From Stereum hirsutum FP-91666 SS1 (Eukaryota > Basidiomycota > Agaricomycetes > Russulales > Stereaceae), in contig NW_006763148.1 in NCBI RefSeq assembly GCF_000264905.1, positions 961,575 to 1,025,574 on the forward strand: a stretch of 64,000 bases of DNA, given 5' to 3'. A program made the translations under genes and the position numbers. Shown piece after piece: positions 53,001 to 64,000 of the stretch. The notes under the pieces were generated by a model. It was not told where the DNA came from, made no database searches, and saw only the letters and a list, made by a program, of their open reading frames with translations. Within the stretch, counting starts at the first letter, position 1, and the number at the start of each line of letters is the position of its first letter.

Positions 53001-55850
53001 AGGGTTCGAGCCGTGAACAGGAAGAGCAGTGAGAGTCATGGGGGCTCGAAGACTCCACACGTAGCACCACGGCGAACTACTTCAATGTGGGCCCACCCAT
53101 GAACCATGGATGACGAAGGGACGATGATTTGTTGGTTCGGAGGCGTGAGCCGCGCACGACAAAACGCTGCGCAAAGATGCTACAAGTACGTACCACCCCC
53201 ACTTCTCTGCTTTGCTGGGGAACGAGATGGACCCACTTGTTACTTACAACTTACTCAGGCCCTAGTATTCAATCTATATGCTCAGACATGACGGGTCAGA
53301 AGGGGCCGTTCGAAGAACCTCGAGGGATGTTACGGACTTCCCTTATTGAAAAGGGCTCACAAAAACCTTGGCACATTAAACGCCTCGGACCCGTCATTTG
53401 CTAACCATCTGATCCATAGCTTGTCCATGTCCATAGAATTACACTCGCATCTTGCGGTCCTGCGACGGGGGCCATTGTGATACGGCAACTCAGTGAAGAA
53501 GCCCTGTTCGGACTCGAATGGGATTGGCTTGGTGTGAAGGCACGGTGCGCCGGCGGGTGTGCCACAAGGCCAGTGATAGGTCGTTTATATTCATTTTGCT
53601 GTCTTCTCCGTCTCTGTTCGGATTCGGAGATTCGTCGAGGAAGGCGGTGATGAGAAGAAATAGGCCATCTGTGAGCCGTGGATGGGAGAAAAACAAGAGA
53701 TGGAGAGCGACGATCGCGAGGACGGAAGTGCCATAGAGAGTAAGTCAGCAGCAGCGGATAGGCTCAAGTCGTTCCATCTTCTTGAACTGGCACTGACCAC
53801 AAACCAACAGTAAAACCAAACAAAGATGGAGGAGAAAGTCTTGGCGGCGTGGCACCACAACTAGGAGCGTGCTACGAAAGAACAGATGGGAGGTGAGTTG
53901 TGGTTCTGAGCGGCCAATCACAACGACTCCAGCTCCTCATCACTCATATGGGGCAACTGCGCGTTACTACTCAGAGTACACGGCGTTCCATAGCTGAAAG
54001 CTGAGCTTAACTATGTACCCCACAACGCCCATTCAATACTATCCACTCGCTCCCAAACAATTGCCATTGCCAGCAGTCCGCAGGCCAAAAGCGCCGCCGT
54101 TACGCGTAAGTTTTTTATGATTCCGACACAGACAGGAAGTCGTACGGAGAAGTACTCGGACACGAGCATCGCAAGACTGAGGAGTCCGAAACGAGACGCG
54201 GGGCTCATCTCCGTTGAGGATGCCGCAGCGATTCATCACCCGTCCGAAACGTCTTTCACTTCTTGCTCCCCGCATCAAGAAGGCAGTGTGGGCAGGTTAG
54301 TGGGTCGAGCAGCAGAAAGACGTGAGACGAAAAGGTGTAGGAGGCCGTACGTGAGAGTAGTGCCACTCCTGACTCCACTGAAAGTGTCAAAGTCGATTTG
54401 AGCTCGAGAAAAAAAATAAGGAACGGAAGAACAGACTCGGACCTCGTAGTGTAGTAAACTTGATGATGCCATTGTCGAACTCGGGCATACTTGCGGCCAG
54501 TGAGTTATCAGATACTAATGGCGCAAGACGACGTACGTGGGAGCACGGACGACTCTAATCAGCCTCGGTGACAGCGAGTTCCATTTCGTGCACGAGTAAG
54601 CGTAAGGTATGGCAAAGGAAAATCCATCCATATCGAGCGACGGGGAGGAAACTAGAATAAATCAGTCGTCGTATTTTCTCAAAGCGGGAGCCACAGAGCA
54701 TGTGCGAGGTCCACATGCCAGTGCTCCTTTCTTCCATACAACCTATGTCGGAGGCAACGAAGGAAACGATCTGACGCTTAACGCTTATGTGGGGGACGTC
54801 GAACGGGTGCGGTTGCGGTTGTTAATGTTACTTGAATGTGTTGTATTCGTATGCTAGCTAATGATAGAGTGAGAGCGGTACCGTAACCCCACTGAGAGCC
54901 TGTTTGTAGCTGCGACAAGAAGTGGTTCAGAGTCGAGATCATCTACAGGTGCACACGGAAAGAGGCTCACCTCATTCACCTTGTATTTCGTCATAAGTTA
55001 CGAGCCAATCACCATCGAATTCGTAGAAGAGGTACATAGCCAGTCTGAAGACCGTACATCGCCGTACAAGCTTTCAGACACCAAACCAAACCGCCATCTC
55101 GAGGCCCGAAGAATAAGTAGAGGACCTCCACCATTACATGACAGTGCCTGCCTAGAATCCAGAGCGTGAGTCAAACGTCCTGAGTAGTCCCGAGTCCCGA
55201 GCCCTGAAAGAACTGAAGAGCTGCAAACTGAATGGCCCGGGTCTTACAGGAAGTAAGAAGCATACAATAACAAGTTACGAGTTACGAAGAATGACGACAG
55301 ACAACACATAACACATCGCGCCTCCGAGCAAGGTCAAGCCAGGTCAAGCCAAGCCAGGACCAATCGTCAAGTCAAAAAAAGGCCGCAGACGGAACACCCG
55401 GAGATGCTGATACCACCACCGCCCACCTGCCACGAGAGAGAGAATAGACGAGAAGGAAGATTAGATGAGAAATCGAAGTGAGAAGGTAGGGGTCCGCTTC
55501 AAAGGGAACCAGAACGATAGCCTATCTGCTTGTCCCTCGGGCTCGAGAGCATGCATGCATCCATGCTGTCGTACTTACTACCCGAGCACGGACTTAAACA
55601 CTCCGGCGGCTTCTCACAATTGCAATTGCATGGTTGCATAGGATAGGATAGGATAGGACCTGAGCTTGAATGTGGATGTGGATGGGGATGCCTGAAGACT
55701 GACGTTTTGATTACAACATGTAAGTATATCGGAGAGACAGAGAAATGGAGGAGTGCATTTAGTGAATATGGGGTTGTTTTTTCAGACTCGGATGGCGTCA
55801 GTGCTTTGATGGGTTAAGTGATGAGCTGCGAAGTCGCATCCTGTGGACTA
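47049..55850. other. Long gene-poor region
   Basis: About 8.8 kb with no supported gene. On the minus strand at 48829-50880 several short hydrophobic frames (for example around 50630-50830 and 50340-50620) sit in an order that could be a decayed multi-pass membrane protein; stops and lost phase prevent a model. A second set of hydrophobic minus-strand frames lies at 53590-54470. No tandem array, terminal repeat or polymerase-like motif was noticed, so it is not obviously a fresh transposon. Confidence 0.4.
55639..55658 (+). repeat. AGGAT microsatellite
   Basis: Four units of TAGGA in a row in the gene-poor stretch before the CSL gene. Confidence 0.8.
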
Positions 55851-58123
55851 GCCGAAGCCGATGCATTACTGCAGGCACAGGCCTACAAAGACAACTGTGG
55901 GCGGATTAGTGGCTTGCGAACTCCCATGTCAAAGTCGGAGCATAGGGGTTGCGTGCAATGACAATCGCGGAAACACATAGACTAGGAAAAAGACGGGGAC
56001 GGACGGTCTGTCGAACTTCAAAGAGACTCGAGCTCGTGTTCGAGGTCTGTATCCTCTCCCTTGGATCCTCGGAAAGAGAAGATGAAGGATAGAGCGGTAG
56101 AAGGGAGGGATAGAAGGGGGCAAAGCAAAGAAGCTCAAAGCACGAGAGGAGAACGTGGCATGCGTGGTGGGGTCCCGGGTCGTCAGGCACTGCCCCGCTA
56201 GTGGACGGCTCGAAATCGTCGATTGAGATTGGTTCTCGGGCTTGCGAGGAGTGTTAGTGGGAGATCTGAGGGTGTGAGTAAGTGATTGGGATTGGATGAG
56301 AACGCAGATAAGATGAAGGTGGGAGAGTGAGCCTTGGGGGCGTGAGTATGAAAGTGACTGGCAGTTTGATTTTGATTTTTACAGAGGACGAGCAGACAGA
56401 CAACAGGGTGCAGGGAGGATAACAAGTACAGCCCGCAAACGATACCGAGTACTTACTCTTACTCCTCGGAGTCAAAGTGACTTGATCTGAGAGGATCGGT
56501 GGGTTCCTTCAGGTAGGCGCCGTGCTCTCTTTCAAAGGTGCTGTCAGTGGATCGGGAAGTCACGGCTGCGGGCACATTCCGCGTCACCCGAGTGGTTTGT
56601 TTCCAGCCTGAGTCAAGAGCAGCAGGCATACATAACTCAGGTACTAGAGCCAAGGTCAGAACATTCGACGACTTCTACGGATGGGCTGCTGTGTGTTTCT
56701 CGTCATAGAGGATGGTCGGGCTCGGCTTGGCGAGAGGCGAGCGGTGCTGGTTGGCACGCGCAAAGCTTGCTTACTGCAGTACGGTTGATCCAAGTGGAAG
56801 AATAGGCATCAAGCGTCAAGGGTCTGGAAAGGAAGGAGGGAGAAGAGAAGGGGTCGCGAAACAATTCGGGGGCTGTAGAGTCTATTGGCGTTGTGGCCAG
56901 GCGTCAAGTATTCAAGAACCGCGCATTGAGAAGCAGAGAGGTCAGTTGGCCTCGTCAGGCGTTCAGGCGTCGAGAGTCGGGGTACCGGCAGGATTATTAG
57001 GAATTGGATAGTCTGAACGATGGGGCCGTTGGGTATGCTCCGGCAAACAGCAAAAGGATTATTTTTGGCAGAAACTCTAAGGAGGAAGAGTACGGGTCTG
57101 AGAAAGCACGGCACAGGGGTAGAGCCACAATATCCTACCTCTGAGCGTGAGGTGTAAATGGACAGAGGTTGGACGATGATGCGTGTGAGCATTGAGTTGA
57201 TGGCGATGTGAGGTTCAGGCCCGGAAACGGAAGGAGAGACGGAGAGAGTGTCTAGGAGGAGGAATGGGATTCGATGCACAGCCAGGGTAGAGATAGCGAT
57301 GGCGTCCAAGTCGTATTTCGAAATGCAATCGGAGAGCTAGAGGCTAGGGATGACGAGATGGGATTGAGGGAGGAGGCAAGGGTGGGACGAATCAGAAGGT
57401 GGGAGTCGGAGGAGGATGTACGATTGAGGATGGATGGTAACATGGTGGTTGTACGGGCCAGGACGAGAACCGGTCTGCCGAATGGGTTGCATGTGGACGC
57501 AGTGAGAGGAAGCGTTTTGCGCCACGGCGAGATTGGAGGACGTGGATGAATGGGACGGGGCGTGCCGAGCGAGATTTCTCCTGCGGTGGGGCTTCGGGGA
57601 GGCCAGGCACGGAGGCGTGTGGACGGATGTGGATGGGCATTGGAGGAGGAAGAGAGCGAACCGAACCGAGGATCTGAGAGTGATTCGAGCACGACGGCAG
57701 ATTGCGAGTCGCTGGATTGGCCCGGTGCCTATCAGACTGGGCTACGTAAAGTGCTCTATTTGGAGAGGACAGAAGAGGAAATGGTGGAACCGCGGACATA
57801 AGTGAGTGTGACTGGGGATGCTCGTCGCTGGGCGGTGGGTGGCCCGTGCACTGCCTTGATCGTCGACGCTGGCGTTGGCGACGGCGGCGATGGCGGCTGG
57901 GAGCTCACGGACGGACAGGGGCCGGGTGGCCATGGGAGGACGTGTGGCGAGGGGATGCGGGGCATTGCAAATAAGGTTCACGAGGCGTGCGCTGATTAGA
58001 TCCTCTTCTTCTTCGCGTACAGAATATATAAACGCACGCTTCCGACCCGTACATTCCTCGTCTCGCACTCTCCGAGCCCCCCAAACCGTCCTCACATCCA
58101 TCCAGGCTCTATCCTTACGTTCC
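55851..58123. other. Long upstream region of the CSL gene
   Basis: About 2.3 kb. Minus-strand frames (56809-57309, 57252-57692) are Ser/Pro-rich with no family resemblance and no splice support, so I treat this as regulatory DNA. A TATA box at 58025-58032 lies close to the CSL start. Confidence 0.4.
58025..58032 (+). promoter_or_regulatory. TATA box of the CSL gene
   Basis: TATATAAA lies 92 bp before the ATG at 58124. It argues against using the in-frame ATG-like start further upstream (57875), which would precede the box. Confidence 0.6.
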
Positions 58124-61100
58124 ATGGCACAGGCCGCCTGGCTTCCTCAGCTCCCATCCTCTCCCGACCACTTTGGCATGAACCCAGACAACAGCTCACC
58201 CCAACGACAAGACCTCACCCGCTGGGAGCTCGCAGAGATCCTCAAGTCCAGCACCCTCAACGGCCCTCGTGACCGTTCCATGTCCATAGACACCCATTCC
58301 CACTACGACCATCCAATGGACATGCCCCCGCCCTCGTCCCACCCCAACTCTTCCCATCTCTCCATGCACCCCTTCGACCAAGAGAAGATGGACATGGGTG
58401 ACCACTCTTACGATCTCTTCTCTTCCGCCTCCAATCCCCAGTCCAACTCGTACCTCACCGGCCGCATGCGCTCAAATACTTCCCCTGCCGCACCTTCCTA
58501 CTCCATGCCCACCGACAGCCTCTACAACCACCACAATCACAACTACTCCGACTCAGTTCCCTCGTTCCAGCACAGTCCCCAGAACTCCTCCCCTTACGAC
58601 ATCATGACCAACATGTCTTCTTCTTACAGCAGCGGTAAAGTCACTCCGCTCACTCCTAACGATCCCCTCGGTGGTATGCCCCACTCCTTCGCGTCGGGAG
58701 GTGGCATGAAGCAGGACTACTCCACCCAGCACTATCCCGACCTCCTGTCTGATCGTCGCGTAGGCTCTAACAGCTACCCTCATGACGTTCGCGACGATAT
58801 GTCCATCGGCGTTAACACTAATCTGGGCTACAGCTCCGGCCCCATGTTCCCGGATCGCATTTCGCGCTACCAGCCCGACTCACTATTCTCCCAATCACCT
58901 TCGTCTCATATGTCACACTCGCACGGCTCCGACCTCTTGCGTGGCGTTGCCCCTCAAGCGACTCATTACGACGATATGCCGGGCTTCCTCGCGCCAAATC
59001 CCCACTCTGATATGGGCCTTAGAGTACCGGGCGTTCATGATGGCTTGATGCCGTTGCGTATGCAGGGTCAGGACGGTATGGGCACGGCCACCAACTTACA
59101 GAGCTTTGTACGGTCTGTATCATCCTCCGAGATATGCGCGTATTCGTTAAACTGAATGTCTCTTCCAGCCCGTACCTGGATCAGTTCGTTCGGACTCCTA
59201 ACCGGCTGGCGTTTGGTGAGCGCACGGTGATCGTGATGTCAAGCAAGGTCGCCCAGAAGTCTTATGGTACTGAAAAACGGTAAGCCGCCTTCCTTCCCGC
59301 ATCACATTCCTCAACCGTTGCATCAGTCCACAGTCAACTTCATCTCATTTATCAACGACGCTGACCTCTCCGCGCTCTTATTTTTGTGTGGGTCTGATGA
59401 TGATGGCGCTTGTAGCTTCCTGTGCCCTCCGCCCACTGCTATCATGATTGGCAACTCTTGGTGGTCGGACGTCATGCGCCGTGGCGAAGACCCGAAGCTC
59501 TCTCCTCCCCGCGTTATTGTTTCTATCTCGGGAGAGCCTGCCCCTCAAGAAGGTTCCGTCGAGTGGTGTAGCGCCCTCGGCAAGCCCTTCGACTCTTCCG
59601 ATCCTCCGACGGGCACCACCTACGTCGGTCGGTGTGTCGGCAAACAGCTCTTCATCTCGGACGTCGACGAGAAAAAGAAAAAGGTCGAGGCGTTGGTCAA
59701 GATCATGGCTCCCGCCGCGGACGACGAGCCAGAACGAGTTATTGGCACATTCCCGAGTCGCCCGATCAAGGTCATCAGCAAGCCGAGCAAGAAGCGACAG
59801 AGCGCCAAAAATTTGGAGCGTAAGTCACTCATCTCGCCTCATCTCGTCTTCGTGGTCCGTACGGATGCTATTGCACCGTATCTTCTGGCCATGCTGCGGC
59901 TTCTTGTTCATCACCTTACTGGCTGACCAAACCTGTTCCTCGTACCTGTTCTGGTCGCTGACTTCTTGCTTCCATCCTCCGGAATAGTGTGCATCAATCA
60001 TGGGTCGACCATCTCTCTTTTCCATCGCCTGCGGTCACAGACCGTCTCGACCAAGTACCTCTGCGTTTCCGGTTCGGGCTCGTCGTTCAAAGGATCAGAC
60101 GGTGCGCCGCTGATGGGGATTGATCAGCGAAGCCGAACAAGCACGCCTTCGTTCATCGCGAGGACCTCGAGCTGGGGTAAGTCCCTTTCTACTTCCGCGG
60201 CAGAATCCGAGCGCTTGGCTCACATTTCCTTTTCCATCCACTTTGCATTTTGCTTCCGTTAGATCCGTTCGTGATGTACATCGTCGACGTTGACAAGCCC
60301 GCAAATGGGTCTGACGCACCTCCGCCCCCACCCCCACAACCGGACTACCCTTCTCCCCCGCCCAACGCTATTTCGTTCATGAACAACGGTTCCCCGATCC
60401 CGATCTACTATAACCAGACCGTCGTGCTCCAGTGCCTGACCTCGGGTGTCGTTTCCCCTGTGCTTATCATCCGAAAAGTCGACCATCAGACCATTGTGGT
60501 CGGTGGCGGTGCGCAGGAGGGTGCCAAGGGTGTAGGCGAGCAGTACTGCGTGCCAGGTGAGGTCTGCGGAGACCCCGTCAGTCAGCTGCACAAGGTCGCC
60601 TTCGAAGTCTTCGAGCCCAACAAGGGTGCACCGCAACCAGGCTCGCCCGGCGCTTCCGGTGCGTTCTTGTCCTGCATGGGCGAGAAGGTGAACACCTTCC
60701 GTCCGATCGAGGGTAGGCAGTGGCAAGGTAAACGCGAGTCGGACCAGGACGCGCAGTCCCCCGTCTTGCCTAGTTCGCCGCTCGTTTCATCGCCCCCAGT
60801 CTCTGGTAACGGAAGCCCAGTGTCGACGGACTACTTTGGCGGCACGTCCTCTGTCGGGTCAGCGCCGGGATCGATGTCGAGCGCGTCGGGTCTGGGCGGA
60901 TTGGGTGATTTCCCGTCGAACGATGGAGGTAAGGTCAAGAAGGGGAAGAGAGGGTCGGCGAGCGCCGGAGGTGGACCGGGGAGCAAGAGTTCGGCGAAGG
61001 TGAGGAGGAGACCTGCGTCGGCGGGTTCGGCGGGAAGTCGACATGCCGGCAGCGACGGTGGTTCCTCGGGTGCGCTGTGGAACGTCGATATTGGCGAGTC

Positions 61101-61630
61101 GAGCGTCTGGACGATTGTTGGGACCGGTAAGTCACCGACGTCGACTTCTTTCAAAGCTCCACTCTTGCACCCCCTCCTTTGTTCCAAATTCTGATGCGTT
61201 GTTTGTTCTTTGCCTTCCAGACCAGGTGCGGTACAACTTCTATGTGCCTCCCGTCCTGTACGACAACCAGAGCGCGCCTCAGACCGGTTCGTTCCCCATC
61301 CCCTCTAAACCCGTCACGCCCTTCCCGGGCGTCGTAAAGTACCTTCCTCCCGACCGCGCCGCAGAGGCCCCCAAAGGTCACGGCACACGGCACATGCTCG
61401 CGAAACCGAATACTCAGACGTCGAAGATGCTGACGCTGTACGGCGAGAACTTCTCGAAGAGCGAGCCGGTGTCGGTCTTCTTCGGCAGCGAGCCCTCGCC
61501 GTATGTCGAGATTCGGTGCACGGAGGTCTTGGGCTGTCTTCCGCCTGAATCGGTCCCGACGAAGAGGAGGCCGATTATATTGGTGAGGGGTGACGGCGTC
61601 GTGTTCCCTTCCTCCACGCTGTATCCTTAG
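58124..61630 (+). CDS. CSL-family transcription factor (Su(H)/RBP-J, Cbf11/Cbf12-like)
   Basis: CSL proteins bind GTGRGAA-type DNA; in fungi there is no Notch and they act in growth, adhesion and lipid or cell-cycle control. Six exons join in phase, with introns at about 59114-59169, 59280-59415, 59821-59987, 60178-60262 and 61128-61220. The first exon is a His/Ser/Asp-rich leader of about 330 residues. The DNA-binding Rel-like part reads VIVMSSKVAQKSYGTEKRF then LCPPP. The beta-trefoil follows (LRSQTVSTKYLC; VVLQCLTSGVVSPVLIIRKV) with a Ser/Gly-rich insertion (about 60730-61080), then the C-terminal TIG-type domain (LTLYGENFSKSEPVSVFFG) ending at 61630. Residues known to touch DNA (KVAQKSYG, EKRF) are kept. 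About twice the length of the animal protein, as usual for fungal members. Confidence 0.93.
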
Positions 61631-62904
61631 CTGTTGTGTTGTCGTTCTTCCTTTTTTCTCCCTCTTTTTTGTTTTTGTTTTTGTGCATTATATGTTTCCG
61701 TCATCGACCCATCAATCATATCCTGTGCTCGTTCGCTCTTCGTGTTGTGTTACCTGCTACGCCTTTACTCGGTCAGTCTCATCTATCCCTCTATCGCCCC
61801 TGCCCTGTCTTTGTATGTACACATATATGAACATATTTTTACCCATGTCCCTGATTTTCTTTTCTTTTTTGCGTTTTGCTTGTTGTTTGGGCTGATTGGT
61901 TGCTTCGGACATTTACACAGTACCCACTATCCCTTCGCTGTCGCCTTTGTTCTTTGATCTTTGTGGATACCTATTCCCCTAACTTTTCTTTTTCTTTTTC
62001 TTTTTCTCTTTCTTCCCGCTACGTTTTAAGAGCCGAAGGAAGGCTGGTTGATTGTCGCGGTTTCCTGGGTTGGTGTTTTGTGATTGTGTGTTTGTTCTGT
62101 GATTCGCTTGTCTATTTTCTCTTGGTTGGACTGTTCTTACTAGCTGGTCACTACACCGAAATGTATCATGAGCCTTTGCGTATCCCGTATCCGTGTCTGT
62201 TTAACCGCTCACTCAAAATCTTACTGGTTTGTTTACGAGAAGTATCTTTTTCTTATGTACAATGATATGAATCCGAATCTCTTTTCGTTCCATGCGCGAA
62301 CCTCGACCACGAAACGCAAGACAAGCACATGAATCGTCAGCGGTCAAAGCACCTCCGTTCAACGATCATCTTCGTACCGCGTGGGTGGACATCGAAAAGT
62401 ATTGAAGCGCGAAAGATTACATTATTTGGCACTCAGCGAGACTCTTCGTCTACTCAGCGAACGCGAACGGAAGCAAAACTGAGACAAGAGCTAGTTCGCA
62501 AAATTGAAATTCGCGTTCCAGCCAGTCCAGAGCAGTCCGCCGGCAAAGACACAATCGAGATCTCGCTCGCAATCCAGACTTCTGCTGAGCCCGGGGAGGA
62601 CCGACGTCGACGGCGACCGCGCGCATTGCACTCCACAGCACGGTGCCTCGAGCTCCCTCTCCCTGTTTACTCGTACTCGCCATTTGCTCTTGTCGCTTTC
62701 GTTGCCTGTCTTGGATAGTCGCTTCGGCTTACCTTGGTAATTCGTCTGCTATTGTTGCGTTTAACCTTAGCCCCGCTCGCCGGTTCGCGAAGATAACGGC
62801 CAACGACGTCACCGAAGGAGTGCTAGTGATAGTTGAAGAGCAACAGCCAACGAACATCAAAGGAGGAGAACGAGACTCAAGAGGACCGCTGCCCAACGTC
62901 GATT
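61631..62904. other. CSL 3' flank and upstream region of the next gene
   Basis: Strongly T-rich until about 62020, with TTTTTC runs near 61985-62015, consistent with the 3' untranslated region of the CSL gene. From 62300 on it is mixed sequence leading to the start at 62905. No gene seen. Confidence 0.5.
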
Positions 62905-63214
62905 ATGGGGGTTCTGACGGTGCCCTCCACGCTCTGGCGGTGGTACATCCAGTACCTGTGGAAGTACGAGCGCGACTCATGGGTCGCGAGCACCGCGTCT
63001 ACGTTCCGTATTCTCGCGCTGCTCATGGTGTTTCCTTTTATTGTTTTGACACTCCTGGTGCGTTTTTTTCTTTTTCTTTTTTCCTTTCTGTTGTTCCCGT
63101 CCTCCTTCCATTCCGTTCAGACTGCTTCCATGGACTAGTTTAGGAATGAAGGCGCTGACTGATGCCTTTTGTGCGGCTTGTGTGATTGATGAATGGTGCA
63201 TGTTGTTGTTGACG

Positions 63215-63252
<38 letters not shown>

Positions 63253-64000
63253 GGACGTGCGGAATTGGAACGAAATGGGACGTCATGAATGCTTGGATGG
63301 TAACATGACACGGTGGGTGGTCTTGGGTGGTTCGGACGTATGGACGTATGTCACCAACAGGACGTAGCCTCCTACGTGATCGCACGTACGCTCGGAGACC
63401 CAACAGCGTCCACTTCAGGCGACAAAGCAGCAGCGGACGCCGCGCGCAATATCGCCGCTCTACCCTTCTCCGAAACCAACGCCCTTCCCTCGCCTTCAAT
63501 ACCCCCATCATCGTCTTCCTCCTCGCTTACTCCAGGCACCTCAGGACTCCCGCCAGGATCCCTATCCTCTCCTTCATCATTATCACCATCCTCATCCTCA
63601 TATCCACCTCCATCGGATTCGCTCTACCCCCAACATTCTCAATCACATCCTCCTCCTCCCATCCGCACAACCTCCGTCGATAGTTCTATCCCTGCCTCCG
63701 GAGACAGCCCCGCGCAAAACCAACCTCAAATCGTGATCCAGAGCCCATCTTCACCTCCCCTTTCAAGACATCTACACCAAAGGCTGAGCGGCGACGGAAT
63801 CGGACTCGAAGGCAGAGGAATTTCCAGATTGGGAGAAGCGATGGATCCGTATGACGAGGTGACGCAGGCGAGGTTGGCGGGCGTGGATTTGTTCTCGCCT
63901 GCGGCTAGTCAGCCAAGTTCGCCGACGTTGAGTAGGAAGGGGCTATCCAAAGAGATGGATGGTGAGGGCCCGCTGAGGGAGGATGACGAAGAGAAGGATG
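62905..64000 (+). CDS. Single-pass membrane protein, unrecognised (3' partial)
   Basis: Exon 1 (62905-63057) begins MGVLTVPSTLWRWYIQYLWK. Intron 63058-63360 (GTGCGT donor, AACAG acceptor) joins in phase 0 to the second exon, which stays open to the window end. The only hydrophobic segment spans the junction (about residues 37-58, LALLMVFPFIVLTLL followed by DVASYVIA). After it the protein is Ser/Pro-rich and then acidic (REDDEEKD at the end). The intron carries a TTG run. The shape, a short Trp/Tyr-rich lumenal or cytosolic head, one membrane segment and a long disordered tail, is all that can be said; family not recognised. Confidence 0.65.
63214..63253 (+). repeat. TTG microsatellite
   Basis: About 13 TTG units within the first intron of the gene at 62905. 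Confidence 0.9.

Noticed and set aside
47049..55850. Recent LTR retrotransposon
   Set aside because: No long direct repeats, no reverse transcriptase or integrase motifs readable in any frame.
56809..57692. Two overlapping minus-strand frames of 166 and 146 residues
   Set aside because: Ser/Pro/Leu-rich with no recognisable domain or conserved splice signals; more likely chance frames upstream of the CSL gene.
57875..58123. In-frame N-terminal extension of the CSL protein
   Set aside because: A TATA box at 58025-58032 lies inside it, so the extension would precede the likely transcription start; composition is also unlike the protein.

Overview
This is a nuclear window from a filamentous basidiomycete, most likely a mushroom-forming Agaricomycete. 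Coding regions are cut by many short GT..AG introns, mostly about 45-120 bp. The gene content includes a CSL (Su(H)/RBP-J type) transcription factor, which is absent from Saccharomycotina, and two genes of the DUF6533 multi-pass membrane family, which is typical of Agaricomycetes. All gene models were read by eye from splice-site phase and protein similarity remembered from known families; nothing was searched.

Layout. 1-3760 (+): 3' part of a gene ending in a degenerate Ulp1/C48-like domain. 4459-4789 (-): a very small basic protein. 4983-8288 (+): YSH1/CPSF73 endonuclease. 8795-11550 (-): PCF11, convergent with YSH1. 11868-13602 (+): ER cyclophilin with two possible 3' ends. 14083-17484 (-): RNF216-like RBR ubiquitin ligase. 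18007-19970 (+): secretory-type alpha/beta hydrolase with TAP-like C-terminus. 20627-22687 (-): mitochondrial branched-chain ketoacid dehydrogenase kinase type.

23.4-33.8 kb is an imperfect tandem segmental duplication. Each copy carries a DUF6533 membrane-protein gene followed by a proteasome assembly chaperone 4 (PSMG4/PAC4-like) gene. The downstream chaperone copy (31954-33790) reads through with a 1.15 kb last intron; the upstream copy (27699-28216) has stops, a frameshift and no last exon. The upstream unit also holds about 1.55 kb missing from the downstream unit. 34840-39601 (+) is the dual-specificity kinase YAK1.

39.6-58.1 kb is gene-poor: a six-copy array of about 140 bp near 41 kb, one unrecognised gene (45391-47048, -), and long stretches with no gene I can defend. 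58124-61630 (+) is the CSL factor, with a TATA box close to its start, and 62905-64000 (+) is the 5' part of a single-pass membrane protein gene running off the window.

Themes: two core factors of mRNA 3'-end formation (YSH1 and PCF11) sit tail to tail; three genes touch protein folding or turnover (cyclophilin, RBR ligase, proteasome chaperone). There is no sign of a secondary-metabolite cluster, CRISPR array or bacterial-type system. The points most worth testing are the alternative 3' end of the cyclophilin, the apparent loss of the catalytic cysteine in the Ulp1-like protein, and the 10 kb duplication with its decayed chaperone copy.
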